Of a DNA stretch of 64,000 nt, positions 9,014 through 17,683 are shown piece after piece (position 1 is the stretch's first letter; every line of letters starts with the position of its first letter). The DNA lies in contig JAEZKK010000014.1 of assembly GCA_023415495.1 (NCBI GenBank), forward strand, positions 6,471-70,470. Direction: 5' to 3'. Source of the DNA: Bacteroidota bacterium (GTDB taxonomy: Bacteria > Bacteroidota > Bacteroidia > Bacteroidales > P3). The translations under genes were made by a program, and so were the position numbers. The notes under the pieces are model-generated. The model was not told the origin of the DNA. It searched no databases and saw only the letters and a program-made list of their open reading frames with translations.

Positions 9014-9106
9014 ATATCAAGGAAAAATAAATTTTTATCAAGGAAAAAAATAAAAAGACTTGGTTTATTTCGAAAAAGGTCGAATATTGAGGTTTTTCAT
9101 CGAAAT
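9014..9106. repeat. TATCAAGGA direct repeats and a TTTCGAAAAAGGT inverted pair
   Basis: ATATCAAGGAAAA (9014-9026) and TTATCAAGGAAAA (9035-9047) lie 21 bp apart. The 14-mer at 9031-9044 recurs exactly at 39332-39345. Further on, TTTCGAAAAAGGT (9068-9080) is roughly inverted at 9090-9106 with a 2-bp insertion. Confidence 0.55.
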
Positions 9107-9212
9107 ATTAGAAATTTATTATGAGTAATTAACTATTATTTCTTTCCTCTTGGACTGACGGTTTGGAATATGCAAATTTCAGGAGCTTATCTCGTTAACT
9201 ATATTTAACAGC

Positions 9213-9246
9213 AAAACCTGCATAATGTTATCAAAATGCAGGTTTT
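9213..9246. repeat. Perfect 11-bp inverted repeat
   Basis: AAAACCTGCAT at 9213 and ATGCAGGTTTT at 9236, 12 bases apart. It lacks a T-run directly after the stem, so it is a hairpin rather than a clear terminator. Start-to-start distance is 23 bp. Confidence 0.6.
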
Positions 9247-9383
9247 CGCCTGTTTATGTTAAAATCATTCTTTATCCTCTTTCTCTATGTCCAAAATCAA
9301 TAGAAAAATTGTTTGATGATAAATTTTGGAATCTCAATTAGGGTGAATCTTTGACAAAATCAGGAATAGTGGTAAACATAAAT

Positions 9384-9423
9384 AAAAAAAGAGCTGAATC
9401 AGATTAACCAATTCAGCTCTTTT
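9384..9423 (-). terminator. Terminator of the peptide transporter gene
   Basis: Stem AGAGCTGAAT / ATTCAGCTCT with flanking A and T tracts. On the minus strand it ends in a T-run and lies 20 bases past the transporter stop. Confidence 0.85.
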
Positions 9424-9442
9424 AGTATATAAAGATTCTTTT

Positions 9443-10975
9443 TTATTTAGCTACTCTTTCTAACCATTTAAGCATAAATATCATTGTAAACATTGATATC
9501 AAACATGCTGCTACGAATATAGTCCAAGTTGCCCACACAGGAATGCTATTATAGAATATTACACCGATAAATAGTAATTGGTTACCCAATGCAGTTGCAC
9601 TTAACCAACCTCCTTGCATAATACCTTGGTATTTTGGAGGAGCAACCTTAGAAACGAATGCGATTCCAAGTGGAGAAATAAATAACTCCGCTACTGTTAA
9701 GATTAAATATGTACCGATTAATAACCATGGAGTAACTCTCATCGCATCTGGAATACCACCTGCTGCAATTCTTTCTGAAGCTGTTGGAAGTCCTATTGAA
9801 CCTATTACCATTACAGCAAAAGCTAAGGCTGCAATACCCATACCAATAGCAATTTTCTTAGGTGTTGAGATTTCAATACCTTTGGCTTTTAACCATCCAA
9901 AGAAGCCAATTACAATTGGAGTAAGGAATACTACAAATATTGGATTAAATGATTGGAATACCTCGGCTCCCTGAAGGGTAGTAAATCCTAAGTTAATATT
10001 TATCATCTGAGTATAGTCATTTGCAAATAATGTAAGTGACTGTCCGTTTTGATGGAAAGAGAACCAGAAGAAGATAACAACTGCAAACACTGCAAATAAA
10101 GCATAAAGTCTTTGTTTTACTTCCTTAGCATCCATTTCTACTGCAGCAGTAGATGTTGTTGAATCAACTACTTTCTTTTGAGATGGATCTGGTAATTGTT
10201 TTTTATTAGAAATATAAATCGCAAGTGAAATCAACATAGCAATAATTGCTATACCAAAAGAATAATGGTAACCTTGCATAAAGATATTTAAGTATTGAGA
10301 AGCAAATGCATCCAAATTGCTGGCATCTCCACCAACCTGTGTTGCAAGTTCAGCAAATCTCACCTTAGCATCAGAGGTCATCGCCTCATTACCTTTTATC
10401 CATTGATTACAAAGTCCTGGGAGGTCAGCATTGAACTCAAAGCCTCTACTTTGTACCCACCAGTTTCTTAATCCTACTGCCATTAATGGAGCAAACATAG
10501 CACCAACATTGATAAACATGTAGAAAATTTGGAAACCTACTTCTCTTTTGTCTTCATATTTTGGATTATCATAAAGCTGACCAACAACTGCTTGAAGGTT
10601 ACCTTTGAATAAACCGTTTCCAAAAGCAATTGAAAACAGACCGAAACAAGTTAGAGCAAGGATTAATGGCATATTCTCAACTGGAGTTTTTGTTGGAATT
10701 GCAAGCAGTAGATAACCTACTGTCATTAATACCAATCCAATAAGAATTGTACCCTTATACTTCTTTGTTTTATCAGCAATAAGACCTCCAACCAATGCTA
10801 ATACATAGATTAAAGCATAAAATACTGAATAAATAATAGCTCCTTCAGAACCTGTAAACCCAAACTTATTGTTTAGGAAGAGTAAAAGGATTGCCATCAT
10901 AATGTAGAAGCCAAAACGTTCTCCCATATTGGCCAGAGCTGCTGATATCAGCCCTTTTGGATGATTTTTAAACAT
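9443..10975 (-). CDS. POT/PTR family proton-dependent peptide transporter
   Basis: 510 residues, about 14 membrane segments, in the MFS fold. The family motif ExxERF near the N-terminus is present as NMGERFGFY: E19, R20 and F21 are kept, but the first glutamate is N16. POT proteins import di- and tripeptides with protons, fitting a peptide-using gut or anaerobic lifestyle. The gene stands alone with its own promoter box at 11032-11039 and a clear terminator. The N16 change may affect proton coupling, although related Bacteroidota transporters may share it. Confidence 0.92.
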   Translation of the reverse strand: MFKNHPKGLISAALANMGERFGFYIMMAILLLFLNNKFGFTGSEGAIIYSVFYALIYVLALVGGLIADKTKKYKGTILIGLVLMTVGYLLLAIPTKTPVENMPLILALTCFGLFSIAFGNGLFKGNLQAVVGQLYDNPKYEDKREVGFQIFYMFINVGAMFAPLMAVGLRNWWVQSRGFEFNADLPGLCNQWIKGNEAMTSDAKVRFAELATQVGGDASNLDAFASQYLNIFMQGYHYSFGIAIIAMLISLAIYISNKKQLPDPSQKKVVDSTTSTAAVEMDAKEVKQRLYALFAVFAVVIFFWFSFHQNGQSLTLFANDYTQMININLGFTTLQGAEVFQSFNPIFVVFLTPIVIGFFGWLKAKGIEISTPKKIAIGMGIAALAFAVMVIGSIGLPTASERIAAGGIPDAMRVTPWLLIGTYLILTVAELFISPLGIAFVSKVAPPKYQGIMQGGWLSATALGNQLLFIGVIFYNSIPVWATWTIFVAACLISMFTMIFMLKWLERVAK

Positions 10976-11031
10976 AGATTTTTTCGATTTAAATTATTAA
11001 TTAATTGAACTCTATTTTTTAATTTAACGTG

Positions 11032-11039
11032 CAAATATA
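11032..11039 (-). promoter_or_regulatory. Promoter -7 box of the peptide transporter
   Basis: The minus strand reads TATATTTG, matching TAnnTTTG, 56 bases before the ATG. No TTTG at the standard upstream distance. Confidence 0.5.
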
Positions 11040-11095
11040 CTGCATCTTATTGAAATCACCTAAATTTATTTGTGTTTTTTTTCATTTTATAATCG

Positions 11096-11103
11096 TATCT
11101 TTG
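11096..11103 (+). promoter_or_regulatory. Promoter -7 box of ruvC
   Basis: TATCTTTG followed by C, 31 bases before the ruvC ATG. A TTTG at 11069-11072 is 23 bases upstream, a little far for a -33 element. Confidence 0.55.
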
Positions 11104-11134
11104 CTCATACTAAAGAATATAAGTATTGAATAAA

Positions 11135-11716
11135 ATGTCAAATAAAAACTCTCAAAGGATATTAGGAATTGACCCAGGAACCAATATATTGGGTTTTTCA
11201 GTAATAGAAATACAGGGTAAAAGTATAAAACTAATTGAAATGAGTGTACTTAAACTTGGAAAGATTGATGATATGTCAAAGAGAATGAAGGTTTTGTTCG
11301 ACACTATATCAAATGTAATAGATAAATACCAGCCAGAAATACTATCTATCGAGGCTCCCTTCTTTGGGAAAAATGTTCAATCTATGCTTAAATTAGGAAG
11401 AGCTCAAGGCTTATGTATTGCTGCGGCTCTTAGCAAGGATATACCCTTTTATGAGTACTCTCCAAGGAAGATCAAACAATCAATTACTGGAAATGGAGCA
11501 AGCTCTAAGGAGCAGGTTGCCTTAATGCTTCAAAGAATAATTGAATTTGAAACTATGCCAAAGGATTTAGATGCAACAGATGCATTAGCTGCAGCTGTTT
11601 GTCATTCTTATCAAAAAGAATTGGAAATTGAAACGGTAGATAATAAGAAAATCAAAACTAAGAAATCCTCATCTTGGAGTAGTTTTGTTATAAATAATCC
11701 TGGAAAGGTTAAATAG
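11135..11716 (+). CDS. ruvC: Crossover junction endodeoxyribonuclease RuvC
   Basis: 193 residues from the ATG at 11135; an in-frame TTG three codons earlier is a weaker start. The acidic catalytic set of Holliday junction resolvases is present: D13 in GIDPGT, E73 in SIEAPF, and D146 and D149 in LDATDALAAAVCH. RuvC resolves four-way junctions with RuvAB. A lysine- and serine-rich tail follows the catalytic domain. It ends 11 bases from the convergent rsmI stop with no visible terminator between. Confidence 0.95.
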   Translation: MSNKNSQRILGIDPGTNILGFSVIEIQGKSIKLIEMSVLKLGKIDDMSKRMKVLFDTISNVIDKYQPEILSIEAPFFGKNVQSMLKLGRAQGLCIAAALSKDIPFYEYSPRKIKQSITGNGASSKEQVALMLQRIIEFETMPKDLDATDALAAAVCHSYQKELEIETVDNKKIKTKKSSSWSSFVINNPGKVK

Positions 11717-11727
11717 ATATATTAAAC

Positions 11728-12399
11728 CTATTTATTCCCCTCTACACAGATTACAATTTCTCCTTTTATGGTTTTGGAACTAAAATATTCTATTAAGCTC
11801 TCCAAACTTCCTCTTTTATTTTCTTGAAACATTTTAGAAATCTCTCGTGATACGCTTGCTTGTCTATCAGAGCCTAAATATTCAGACAATTGAGTAAGAG
11901 TTTTAATTAGTCTATGAGGGGATTCATAGAGAATTATTGTTCTTTCCTCTTCTTTTAGTTTTTCCAATCTTGTTTGTCTGCCTTTTTTATGTGGAAGAAA
12001 GCCTTCAAAACAAAACCTATCCATTGGCAATGCCGAATTGACAAGAGCTGGAACAAAGGCAGTAGCCCCTGGCAAGGTATCTACTTCTATACCATTCTTA
12101 ACGGCTTCTCTAACAAGCAAGAATCCAGGGTCGCTTATTCCTGGCGTTCCTGCATCGCTTATCAATCCAATATTCTCTCCCATCTTTATCCTATCAATTA
12201 TGGATTCTATTTTTTGGTGCTCGTTAAATATATGGTAAGAAAGAAGTGGTGTTGAAATTTCAAAATGTTTTAATAATGGCTTTGAGGTTCTGGTATCCTC
12301 GCATAATATTAAATCAACCTCCTTTAATATCCTTATTGCTCTAAGAGTAATATCTTCTAAATTTCCAATTGGGGTAGGTATTAAATATAAGGTTGCCAT
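11728..12399 (-). CDS. rsmI: 16S rRNA (cytidine(1402)-2'-O)-methyltransferase
   Basis: 223 residues. It has the tetrapyrrole-methylase fold signatures of RsmI: LYLIPTPIGNLEDITLRA at the N-terminus, LCEDTRTSKPLL, and the SAM-site region LISDAGTPGISDPG. The enzyme methylates the ribose of C1402 in the 30S P-site region. It is slightly short at the C-terminus compared with proteobacterial RsmI, as is usual in this phylum. It follows trpS by five bases and is likely co-transcribed with it and buk. Confidence 0.95.
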   Translation of the reverse strand: MATLYLIPTPIGNLEDITLRAIRILKEVDLILCEDTRTSKPLLKHFEISTPLLSYHIFNEHQKIESIIDRIKMGENIGLISDAGTPGISDPGFLLVREAVKNGIEVDTLPGATAFVPALVNSALPMDRFCFEGFLPHKKGRQTRLEKLKEEERTIILYESPHRLIKTLTQLSEYLGSDRQASVSREISKMFQENKRGSLESLIEYFSSKTIKGEIVICVEGNK

Positions 12400-12404
12400 A
12401 GGGT

Positions 12405-13400
12405 TTAGAATTTTTTAAATCCTATAATTTCTCTAACCTCAGAGATAGTCTTTCTTGCGCTTTCTCTTGCTTTTTCACTTCCTAACTCCACAACCTCTCT
12501 AAGATAATTCATATCAGATTCTACTTCCTTAATTCTTTCTCTATAAGGGGAGGTAAATTCTATCATATCAACGGCTAATTGTTTTTTCATATCCCCATAA
12601 CGAATTGAACAATTATTATATGCCTCTTCAAAATAAGATACTGTATCCATAGGAGAAACCAATTTCATTAATGAGAATAGGTTTTGTATTTCCTGAGGTT
12701 TTTCTTGATTAGGACTTGTTGGACCTGAGTCGGTCTTTGCCCTCATTATCTTTTTTCTTAGCACCTCTGGCTCATCGACAAAAAAGATTGCATTTCCCTC
12801 TCCCTCGCTCTTACCCATCTTACCACTTCCATCCAATCCTGGCACCTTTACTAATTCGCCTTCAAAATTAAATGCCTTTGGTTCTGGGAAATAATCAACC
12901 TTATACATATTATTAAACCTGCCTGCAAAAGTTCTTGTCATTTCAAGATGTTGTTCTTGATCTTTCCCAACTGGAACCTTTGTTGCCTTATGTATTATAA
13001 TATCTGCTGCCATTAGAGTAGGATAAGTAAGAAGTCCTGCATTTACATTATTAGGATTTTGTCTTACCTTGTCTTTGAAAGATGTTACTCTTTCTAATTC
13101 TCCTAAATAGGCATTCATATTTAAAAACATATATAATTCAGCAATCTCTGGCAATTGGCTTTGAATATAAATTGTCGCCTTTTGTGGGTCAAGCCCCAAA
13201 GCAAGATATTGAGCTAAAATAGTCTTAACATTATTATGTAAGTCTTTTGGATTAGGATGTGTAGTTAGGGAATGATAGTCTGCTATAAAAAAATAACAAT
13301 TATGCTCCTCTTGAAGTCTGATAAAGTTTTTCAATGCTCCAAAATAACTTCCAAGATGAAGATTCCCTGTTGGTCGCATTCCACTTACAATAGTTTCCAT
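12405..13400 (-). CDS. trpS: Tryptophan--tRNA ligase
   Basis: 331 residues, a standard bacterial class I TrpRS. The HIGH motif is HLGS (15-18) within PTGNLHLGS, and KMSKS appears as KMGKS at 194-198. MNAYLGELERVTSFKDK and MAADII give the tryptophan- and ATP-binding pocket. It charges tRNA-Trp in the cytoplasm. It lies between buk (54 bases upstream) and rsmI (5 bases downstream). Confidence 0.97.
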   Translation of the reverse strand: METIVSGMRPTGNLHLGSYFGALKNFIRLQEEHNCYFFIADYHSLTTHPNPKDLHNNVKTILAQYLALGLDPQKATIYIQSQLPEIAELYMFLNMNAYLGELERVTSFKDKVRQNPNNVNAGLLTYPTLMAADIIIHKATKVPVGKDQEQHLEMTRTFAGRFNNMYKVDYFPEPKAFNFEGELVKVPGLDGSGKMGKSEGEGNAIFFVDEPEVLRKKIMRAKTDSGPTSPNQEKPQEIQNLFSLMKLVSPMDTVSYFEEAYNNCSIRYGDMKKQLAVDMIEFTSPYRERIKEVESDMNYLREVVELGSEKARESARKTISEVREIIGFKKF

Positions 13401-13454
13401 TTTGCTTTAGTCTGAATTATATTAGTATTATATGTATAAGGTTGATTTAGTTTA

Positions 13455-14534
13455 TTACTTGTAAATCTTTAGTTCTACTTCTTGGTTTTGTAGCATATAA
13501 GCATTCATTGCAAGTGAGCCCATCTCGTCTTCTCCAGGATAAACATGTACTGGTGCTATAAAACTAATTCGTTCTTTCATTAGTTCAACAAAAGGCTTAC
13601 TATATGCAATTCCTCCTGTAAGTAAAATTCCATCAACCTTTCCTTTTAAAACTGTTGCAGCTGCTCCAACTTCTTTAGATACTTGGTATGCCATAGCTTC
13701 TTGGATAAATTCAGCTTGTTTATCTCCCTCTGCAGCTCTGCACTCAACTTGATATGCATCATTTGTTCCTAAATAAGCTACAAATCCACCTTGTCCACAA
13801 ACCATCTTCTTTATTTCAGCTTGAGAGTATTTCCCACTAAAGCATATCTTAATTACTTCATTAACTGGCAAAGAACCTGTTCTTTCTGGAGAGAAAGGAC
13901 CTTCTCCGTCTAATGCTTGATTAACATCTATAACATTTCCTTGATAATGTGCTCCAACACTAATACCCCCTCCAAGGTGAACTACAATTAGATTCATATC
14001 TTCATAAGCCTTACCTTCTTGCTTTGCATGTTTTCTTGCAATAGCTTTTTGGTTTAGAGCATGAAAAATAGAACATCTTGGCATAAGAGGATGACCACTA
14101 ACTCTTGCTAAATCACTTAATTCATCAACAACAACCGGGTCTGCAATAATTGCTCTGGCTCCAGGGATGCTTTCTGCAATATCAGAAGCGATTAATCCTC
14201 CAAGATTAGAAGCATGTTGTCCCATTACTCCAACCTTTAGGTCTTTTTTCATCTCATCATTTACTAACCATACTCCTCCGGAAATTGGTTTTAATAATCC
14301 TCCACGTCCAACAATAATATCAAAATCCTTTAATTCAAAGCCCGCCTCAGCAACTTCCTTAAGAATAATCTCCTTTCTAAAACCATATTGGTCTGAAATA
14401 TGATCAAAGGCTGCTATCTCCTTTGCTTCATGTTTGATGTTTTTCAAAAACAATTGTTTCTCTCTATGATAAACAGCAATCTTGGTCGAGGTTGAACCTG
14501 GATTAATTGCAAGAATAAGTTGTCTTTCGCTCAT
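13455..14534 (-). CDS. buk: Butyrate kinase
   Basis: 359 residues, the length of Buk, with ASKHA phosphotransfer motifs: INPGSTSTKIAV at the N-terminus, VVHLGGGISVGAH in the middle and ILLTGGIAYS near the C-terminus. Buk interconverts butyryl phosphate and butyrate with ADP/ATP. Branched-chain acids are also used by some members. The usual partner phosphotransbutyrylase (ptb) is not next to it here, so the pathway cannot be confirmed in this window. It carries a near-consensus promoter and heads a run with trpS and rsmI. Confidence 0.93.
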   Translation of the reverse strand: MSERQLILAINPGSTSTKIAVYHREKQLFLKNIKHEAKEIAAFDHISDQYGFRKEIILKEVAEAGFELKDFDIIVGRGGLLKPISGGVWLVNDEMKKDLKVGVMGQHASNLGGLIASDIAESIPGARAIIADPVVVDELSDLARVSGHPLMPRCSIFHALNQKAIARKHAKQEGKAYEDMNLIVVHLGGGISVGAHYQGNVIDVNQALDGEGPFSPERTGSLPVNEVIKICFSGKYSQAEIKKMVCGQGGFVAYLGTNDAYQVECRAAEGDKQAEFIQEAMAYQVSKEVGAAATVLKGKVDGILLTGGIAYSKPFVELMKERISFIAPVHVYPGEDEMGSLAMNAYMLQNQEVELKIYK

Positions 14535-14578
14535 ATCTGTATAATTTTAAATTTGATTACTATATTAATTAATAAGTG

Positions 14579-14609
14579 CAAAAATACGCTGATTTTTCGA
14601 AACCACAAA
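14579..14609 (-). promoter_or_regulatory. Promoter of buk
   Basis: On the minus strand, TTTG (14609-14606), 19 bases, then TATTTTTG (14586-14579). Spacing and both boxes fit the Bacteroidota consensus. Confidence 0.7.
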
Positions 14610-14763
14610 GCTGAACCTAATATTAGTAATCTATAAAACCATATTTCTATAAAACATAATATTACAAGGCTTTATTTAATTTGGATTTTATGAATTCAAT
14701 TATTATTCGTATTTTCGCAGTCTGAAATACTATATATATACAAATAATTTAAATAGAAATTTT

Positions 14764-16053
14764 ATGGGTCAAATTATTGGAATTCATTCAAGACAAATAT
14801 TGGATTCAAGAGGGAATCCTACCGTAGAGGTGGAGGTTTATACAGATCAAGGAGCAGTTGGACGTGCAGCAGTACCTTCTGGAGCTTCAACTGGAGTTCA
14901 TGAGGCTATGGAATTAAGAGATAATGATAAGGGATATTATCTTGGAAAAGGAGTTCAATTAGCTGTAAATAACGTAAAGACAATCTTAAATAACGAATTA
15001 AAAGGTTTTCCTATAACTGAGCAAAATCTAATCGATGCTAAAATGATTGAGATAGATGGAACTGAGAATAAGGGTAAGATTGGAGCAAATGCAATTCTTG
15101 GTGTTTCACTTGCTTGTGCTAAGGCTGCAGCAATGGAGACAGGTCAGGAGCTTTATAGATATATTGGAGGAGTTAATGCAAACACTTTACCTATTCCAAT
15201 GATGAATATTCTTAATGGAGGTTCTCATGCCGACAATTCAATAGACTTCCAAGAGTTTATGGTTATGCCTGTTGGAGCTCAATCATTCTCACATGCTCTT
15301 CAAATGGGTACTGAGGTTTTTCATAACCTTAAGTCAGTATTGAAATCTAAAGGATATTCTACCAATGTTGGGGATGAAGGAGGTTTTGCACCTAATCTTA
15401 AATCTAACCAAGAAGCTATAGAAGTTATTTTAACTGCTATCGAAAAAGCAGGTTACAAACCTGGTCAAGATATTTATATTGCCTTAGACCCAGCTTCAAG
15501 CGAATACTACTTAGCAAAAGAAAATGTTTACCATCTTCATAAATCGACTGGCGACAAGCTTACTCCTGCACAAATGGTTGACTATTGGGCTGATTGGGCT
15601 AATAAATATCCTATTATCTCTATTGAAGACGGTATGGCTGAGGATGATTGGGCTGGGTGGAAACTAATGACAGATAAATTAGGAAGCAAAATCCAATTGG
15701 TAGGAGACGATTTATTTGTTACTAATCCTGCAAGACTTTCAATGGGGATTGAGAAAAATGTTGCTAACTCAATACTTGTAAAGGTTAATCAAATAGGTTC
15801 ATTAACCGAAACCATTAATGCAGTTAATCTTGCTTACCGCAATTCTTATACAGCAGTAATGTCTCACCGCTCAGGCGAAACAGAAGACACTACAATTGCA
15901 GACTTAGCAGTAGCATTAAATACAGGTCAAATCAAAACAGGCTCAGCCTCAAGAACAGACCGTATAGCAAAATACAATCAATTACTAAGAATAGAAGAAT
16001 CGCTTGGAGAACAAGCACAATACCTTGGTAAAAACTTCAAATTTGCAAAATAA
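14764..16053 (+). CDS. eno: Enolase
   Basis: 429 residues, full length. All family blocks are present: HSRQILDSRGNPTVEVEV, PSGASTGVHEAMELRD, NVGDEGGFAPNL, SIEDGMAEDDW, the LVGDDLFVTN metal and lysine region, and SHRSGETEDTTIADLAVA near the end. It interconverts 2-phosphoglycerate and phosphoenolpyruvate with Mg2+ in glycolysis and gluconeogenesis. A TATTTTCG sequence at 14710-14717 may be its -7 box, with one change from consensus. It ends at a strong terminator. Confidence 0.99.
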   Translation: MGQIIGIHSRQILDSRGNPTVEVEVYTDQGAVGRAAVPSGASTGVHEAMELRDNDKGYYLGKGVQLAVNNVKTILNNELKGFPITEQNLIDAKMIEIDGTENKGKIGANAILGVSLACAKAAAMETGQELYRYIGGVNANTLPIPMMNILNGGSHADNSIDFQEFMVMPVGAQSFSHALQMGTEVFHNLKSVLKSKGYSTNVGDEGGFAPNLKSNQEAIEVILTAIEKAGYKPGQDIYIALDPASSEYYLAKENVYHLHKSTGDKLTPAQMVDYWADWANKYPIISIEDGMAEDDWAGWKLMTDKLGSKIQLVGDDLFVTNPARLSMGIEKNVANSILVKVNQIGSLTETINAVNLAYRNSYTAVMSHRSGETEDTTIADLAVALNTGQIKTGSASRTDRIAKYNQLLRIEESLGEQAQYLGKNFKFAK

Positions 16054-16074
16054 ACAAAAGCAAACAAAACAAAA

Positions 16075-16112
16075 AAAAGGCTGTCTCATAATTCACGAGG
16101 CAGCCTTTTTTT
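16075..16112 (+). terminator. Terminator of enolase
   Basis: Stem AAAAGGCTGTCTC / GAGGCAGCCTTTT with one T-G pair, 9-base loop and a seven-T tail, 21 bases after the eno stop. Confidence 0.9.
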
Positions 16113-16171
16113 AATTCTAAAACTTCTTGTTATTGCTCCTATATCTTCTTGTTTATGGTCTATAAGTGGCA

Positions 16172-16229
16172 CTTTGGGGGTATTAAAACTAAGTTATTTG
16201 GGCATTAAAACTTCTTACTCGGGAAGTAA
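16172..16229. repeat. Degenerate palindrome array, 21-22 bp period (array I)
   Basis: Three 15-mers around a GGG core: CTTTGGGGGTATTAA (16172), TTATTTGGGCATTAA (16194), TTACTCGGGAAGTAA (16215). The last has 5-bp arms (TTACT/AGTAA). It lies between the eno terminator and the convergent MFS stop. Confidence 0.5.
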
Positions 16230-16239
16230 AATACCTGAA

Positions 16240-17442
16240 TTATCCATGATATAATAGGGATTTATTTCTTACGAAGAAGAAACTTAGTACTAATAATAAG
16301 GAGCCGGAGGTTAGTAATATCCATTCAACTTTTACTAAATCGGCAAGGGGACCAAATAATAACATGCTCATTGGAACTGTCGATGAGGCTATCATGCTTA
16401 AGACCCCAAATACTCTTCCATGAAACTCTTCCTCTACTTGGTGCTGGAGAAGTACTGTTGTTGGTGTATGATAAATTGGGATTACAATTCCATATATAAA
16501 CATTATCCCAAGGTAAATCCAAAACAAAGGAGTTAAACCAAGTAAAAAGGTTGAGAATCCCATAATAAAAGTTGCAAACGCCATAGTGTGAATCTTATTC
16601 TTAAATCCTTTCCAAAGGCTTATCAACACTCCTCCCAACATCATCCCAATTGAAAATGCAACCTCAATAGCAGTTAGTCGCCAAACCTCATCTCCATAAC
16701 TTTTAGCAACCTGTAAAGGAGTAAGAAAGGCTCCTGGTGCAATCAAAAAGAAAAAGAAGGCACAGAAAATAAAGAAATTCTTTAAATAGCCATGATTCTT
16801 TATATAACTTAATCCTGCTTTAAGGTCAGCAAAATAGCTAAGCGTTTGTTTTTGCATAGCCTTGGCATGGGGTGGAACCTTTAGTAAGAAGATTAAAGAA
16901 AGAACAGCTATTGTTGCAGTAAATACATCTATAAGGAATATTGCTTCAATTGATGCAATACTTAGTACGGCTCCTGCCAACATAGGAGAAAGTAGATTTA
17001 TTACAGCTTGTATAGAAGAATTGATACCATTTATTCTAAACAATTTATCCTTAGGAACAATTTGAGGGAGAAATGCTCCAACAGCTGGAGTTTGAATCCC
17101 TCCACCTATTGCTCTTACTGCACTCATTAGAAATAATAACCATATATAATCGTGTCCAAGCCAGAAAAGAATAGCAAGCAAAAGAGTAGATAGGGCTATC
17201 ATTGAATCGGAAAGAGCAATAAGTAGTTTCCTATTATATCTATCTGCCCAAACTCCTGCAAATGGAGCAAGGAAGAAAGTTGGAACAAATCCAAAGACAA
17301 TTGAAATCATCATCATTGTCCCTGACTTAGTTTCAAGAGTAATATACCAAAGTATGGCGTATTGAACCAAGGAAGACCCAAAGAGAGAAATTGCCTGACT
17401 ACCTAAGAATATTGCAGTTTTTTTCTGCCAATTTTCCTGCAT
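16240..17442 (-). CDS. MFS transporter, probable drug or siderophore exporter type
   Basis: 400 residues with 12 hydrophobic segments. It has the MFS loop motif GVWADRYNRKLLIALSDS after TM2 and a FYGIVIPIYHTPTTVLLQ-type second-half region, like the EntS/macrolide-efflux branch of the superfamily. An efflux role is inferred from the family; the substrate cannot be read. Single gene, convergent with eno and divergent from rpsA. The minus-strand box TAACTTTG at 17501-17508 is its likely -7 element. Confidence 0.88.
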   Translation of the reverse strand: MQENWQKKTAIFLGSQAISLFGSSLVQYAILWYITLETKSGTMMMISIVFGFVPTFFLAPFAGVWADRYNRKLLIALSDSMIALSTLLLAILFWLGHDYIWLLFLMSAVRAIGGGIQTPAVGAFLPQIVPKDKLFRINGINSSIQAVINLLSPMLAGAVLSIASIEAIFLIDVFTATIAVLSLIFLLKVPPHAKAMQKQTLSYFADLKAGLSYIKNHGYLKNFFIFCAFFFFLIAPGAFLTPLQVAKSYGDEVWRLTAIEVAFSIGMMLGGVLISLWKGFKNKIHTMAFATFIMGFSTFLLGLTPLFWIYLGIMFIYGIVIPIYHTPTTVLLQHQVEEEFHGRVFGVLSMIASSTVPMSMLLFGPLADLVKVEWILLTSGSLLLVLSFFFVRNKSLLYHG

Positions 17443-17500
17443 ACTTTGTACTATGTGTTTATTAGTGAAACTAAGAGTTTATATATAAGAAATCGAGGTG

Positions 17501-17508
17501 CAAAGTTA
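17501..17508 (-). promoter_or_regulatory. Promoter -7 box of the MFS gene
   Basis: Minus strand TAACTTTG, matching TAnnTTTG, 58 bases from the ATG; no TTTG at the expected distance. Confidence 0.45.
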
Positions 17509-17534
17509 CTACAAAAAATAAATAATAAGTTTAT

Positions 17535-17566
17535 TTTGTCAGTTAATCGAAAATGTTATATCTTTG
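17535..17566 (+). promoter_or_regulatory. Promoter of rpsA
   Basis: TTTG (17535-17538), 20 bases, TATCTTTG (17559-17566): a full Bacteroidota consensus promoter. The leader to the ATG is over 100 bases, long enough for regulation by S1, but no specific structure was worked out. Confidence 0.75.
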
Positions 17567-17683
17567 CAAGCTCAATTTGAATAACTTATCGCTTACTCGA
17601 TAATAACCTATTCAAACAGAGTAAAAACAATAGAAATTATGTTTAACCCGATTTAGTAAGAAATCACAATTTATTCATTTTTA

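Noticed and set aside
8594..9041. Short open frames in the gap after YfhO
   Set aside because: Low complexity, no start context, and they run through the terminator and palindrome arrays.
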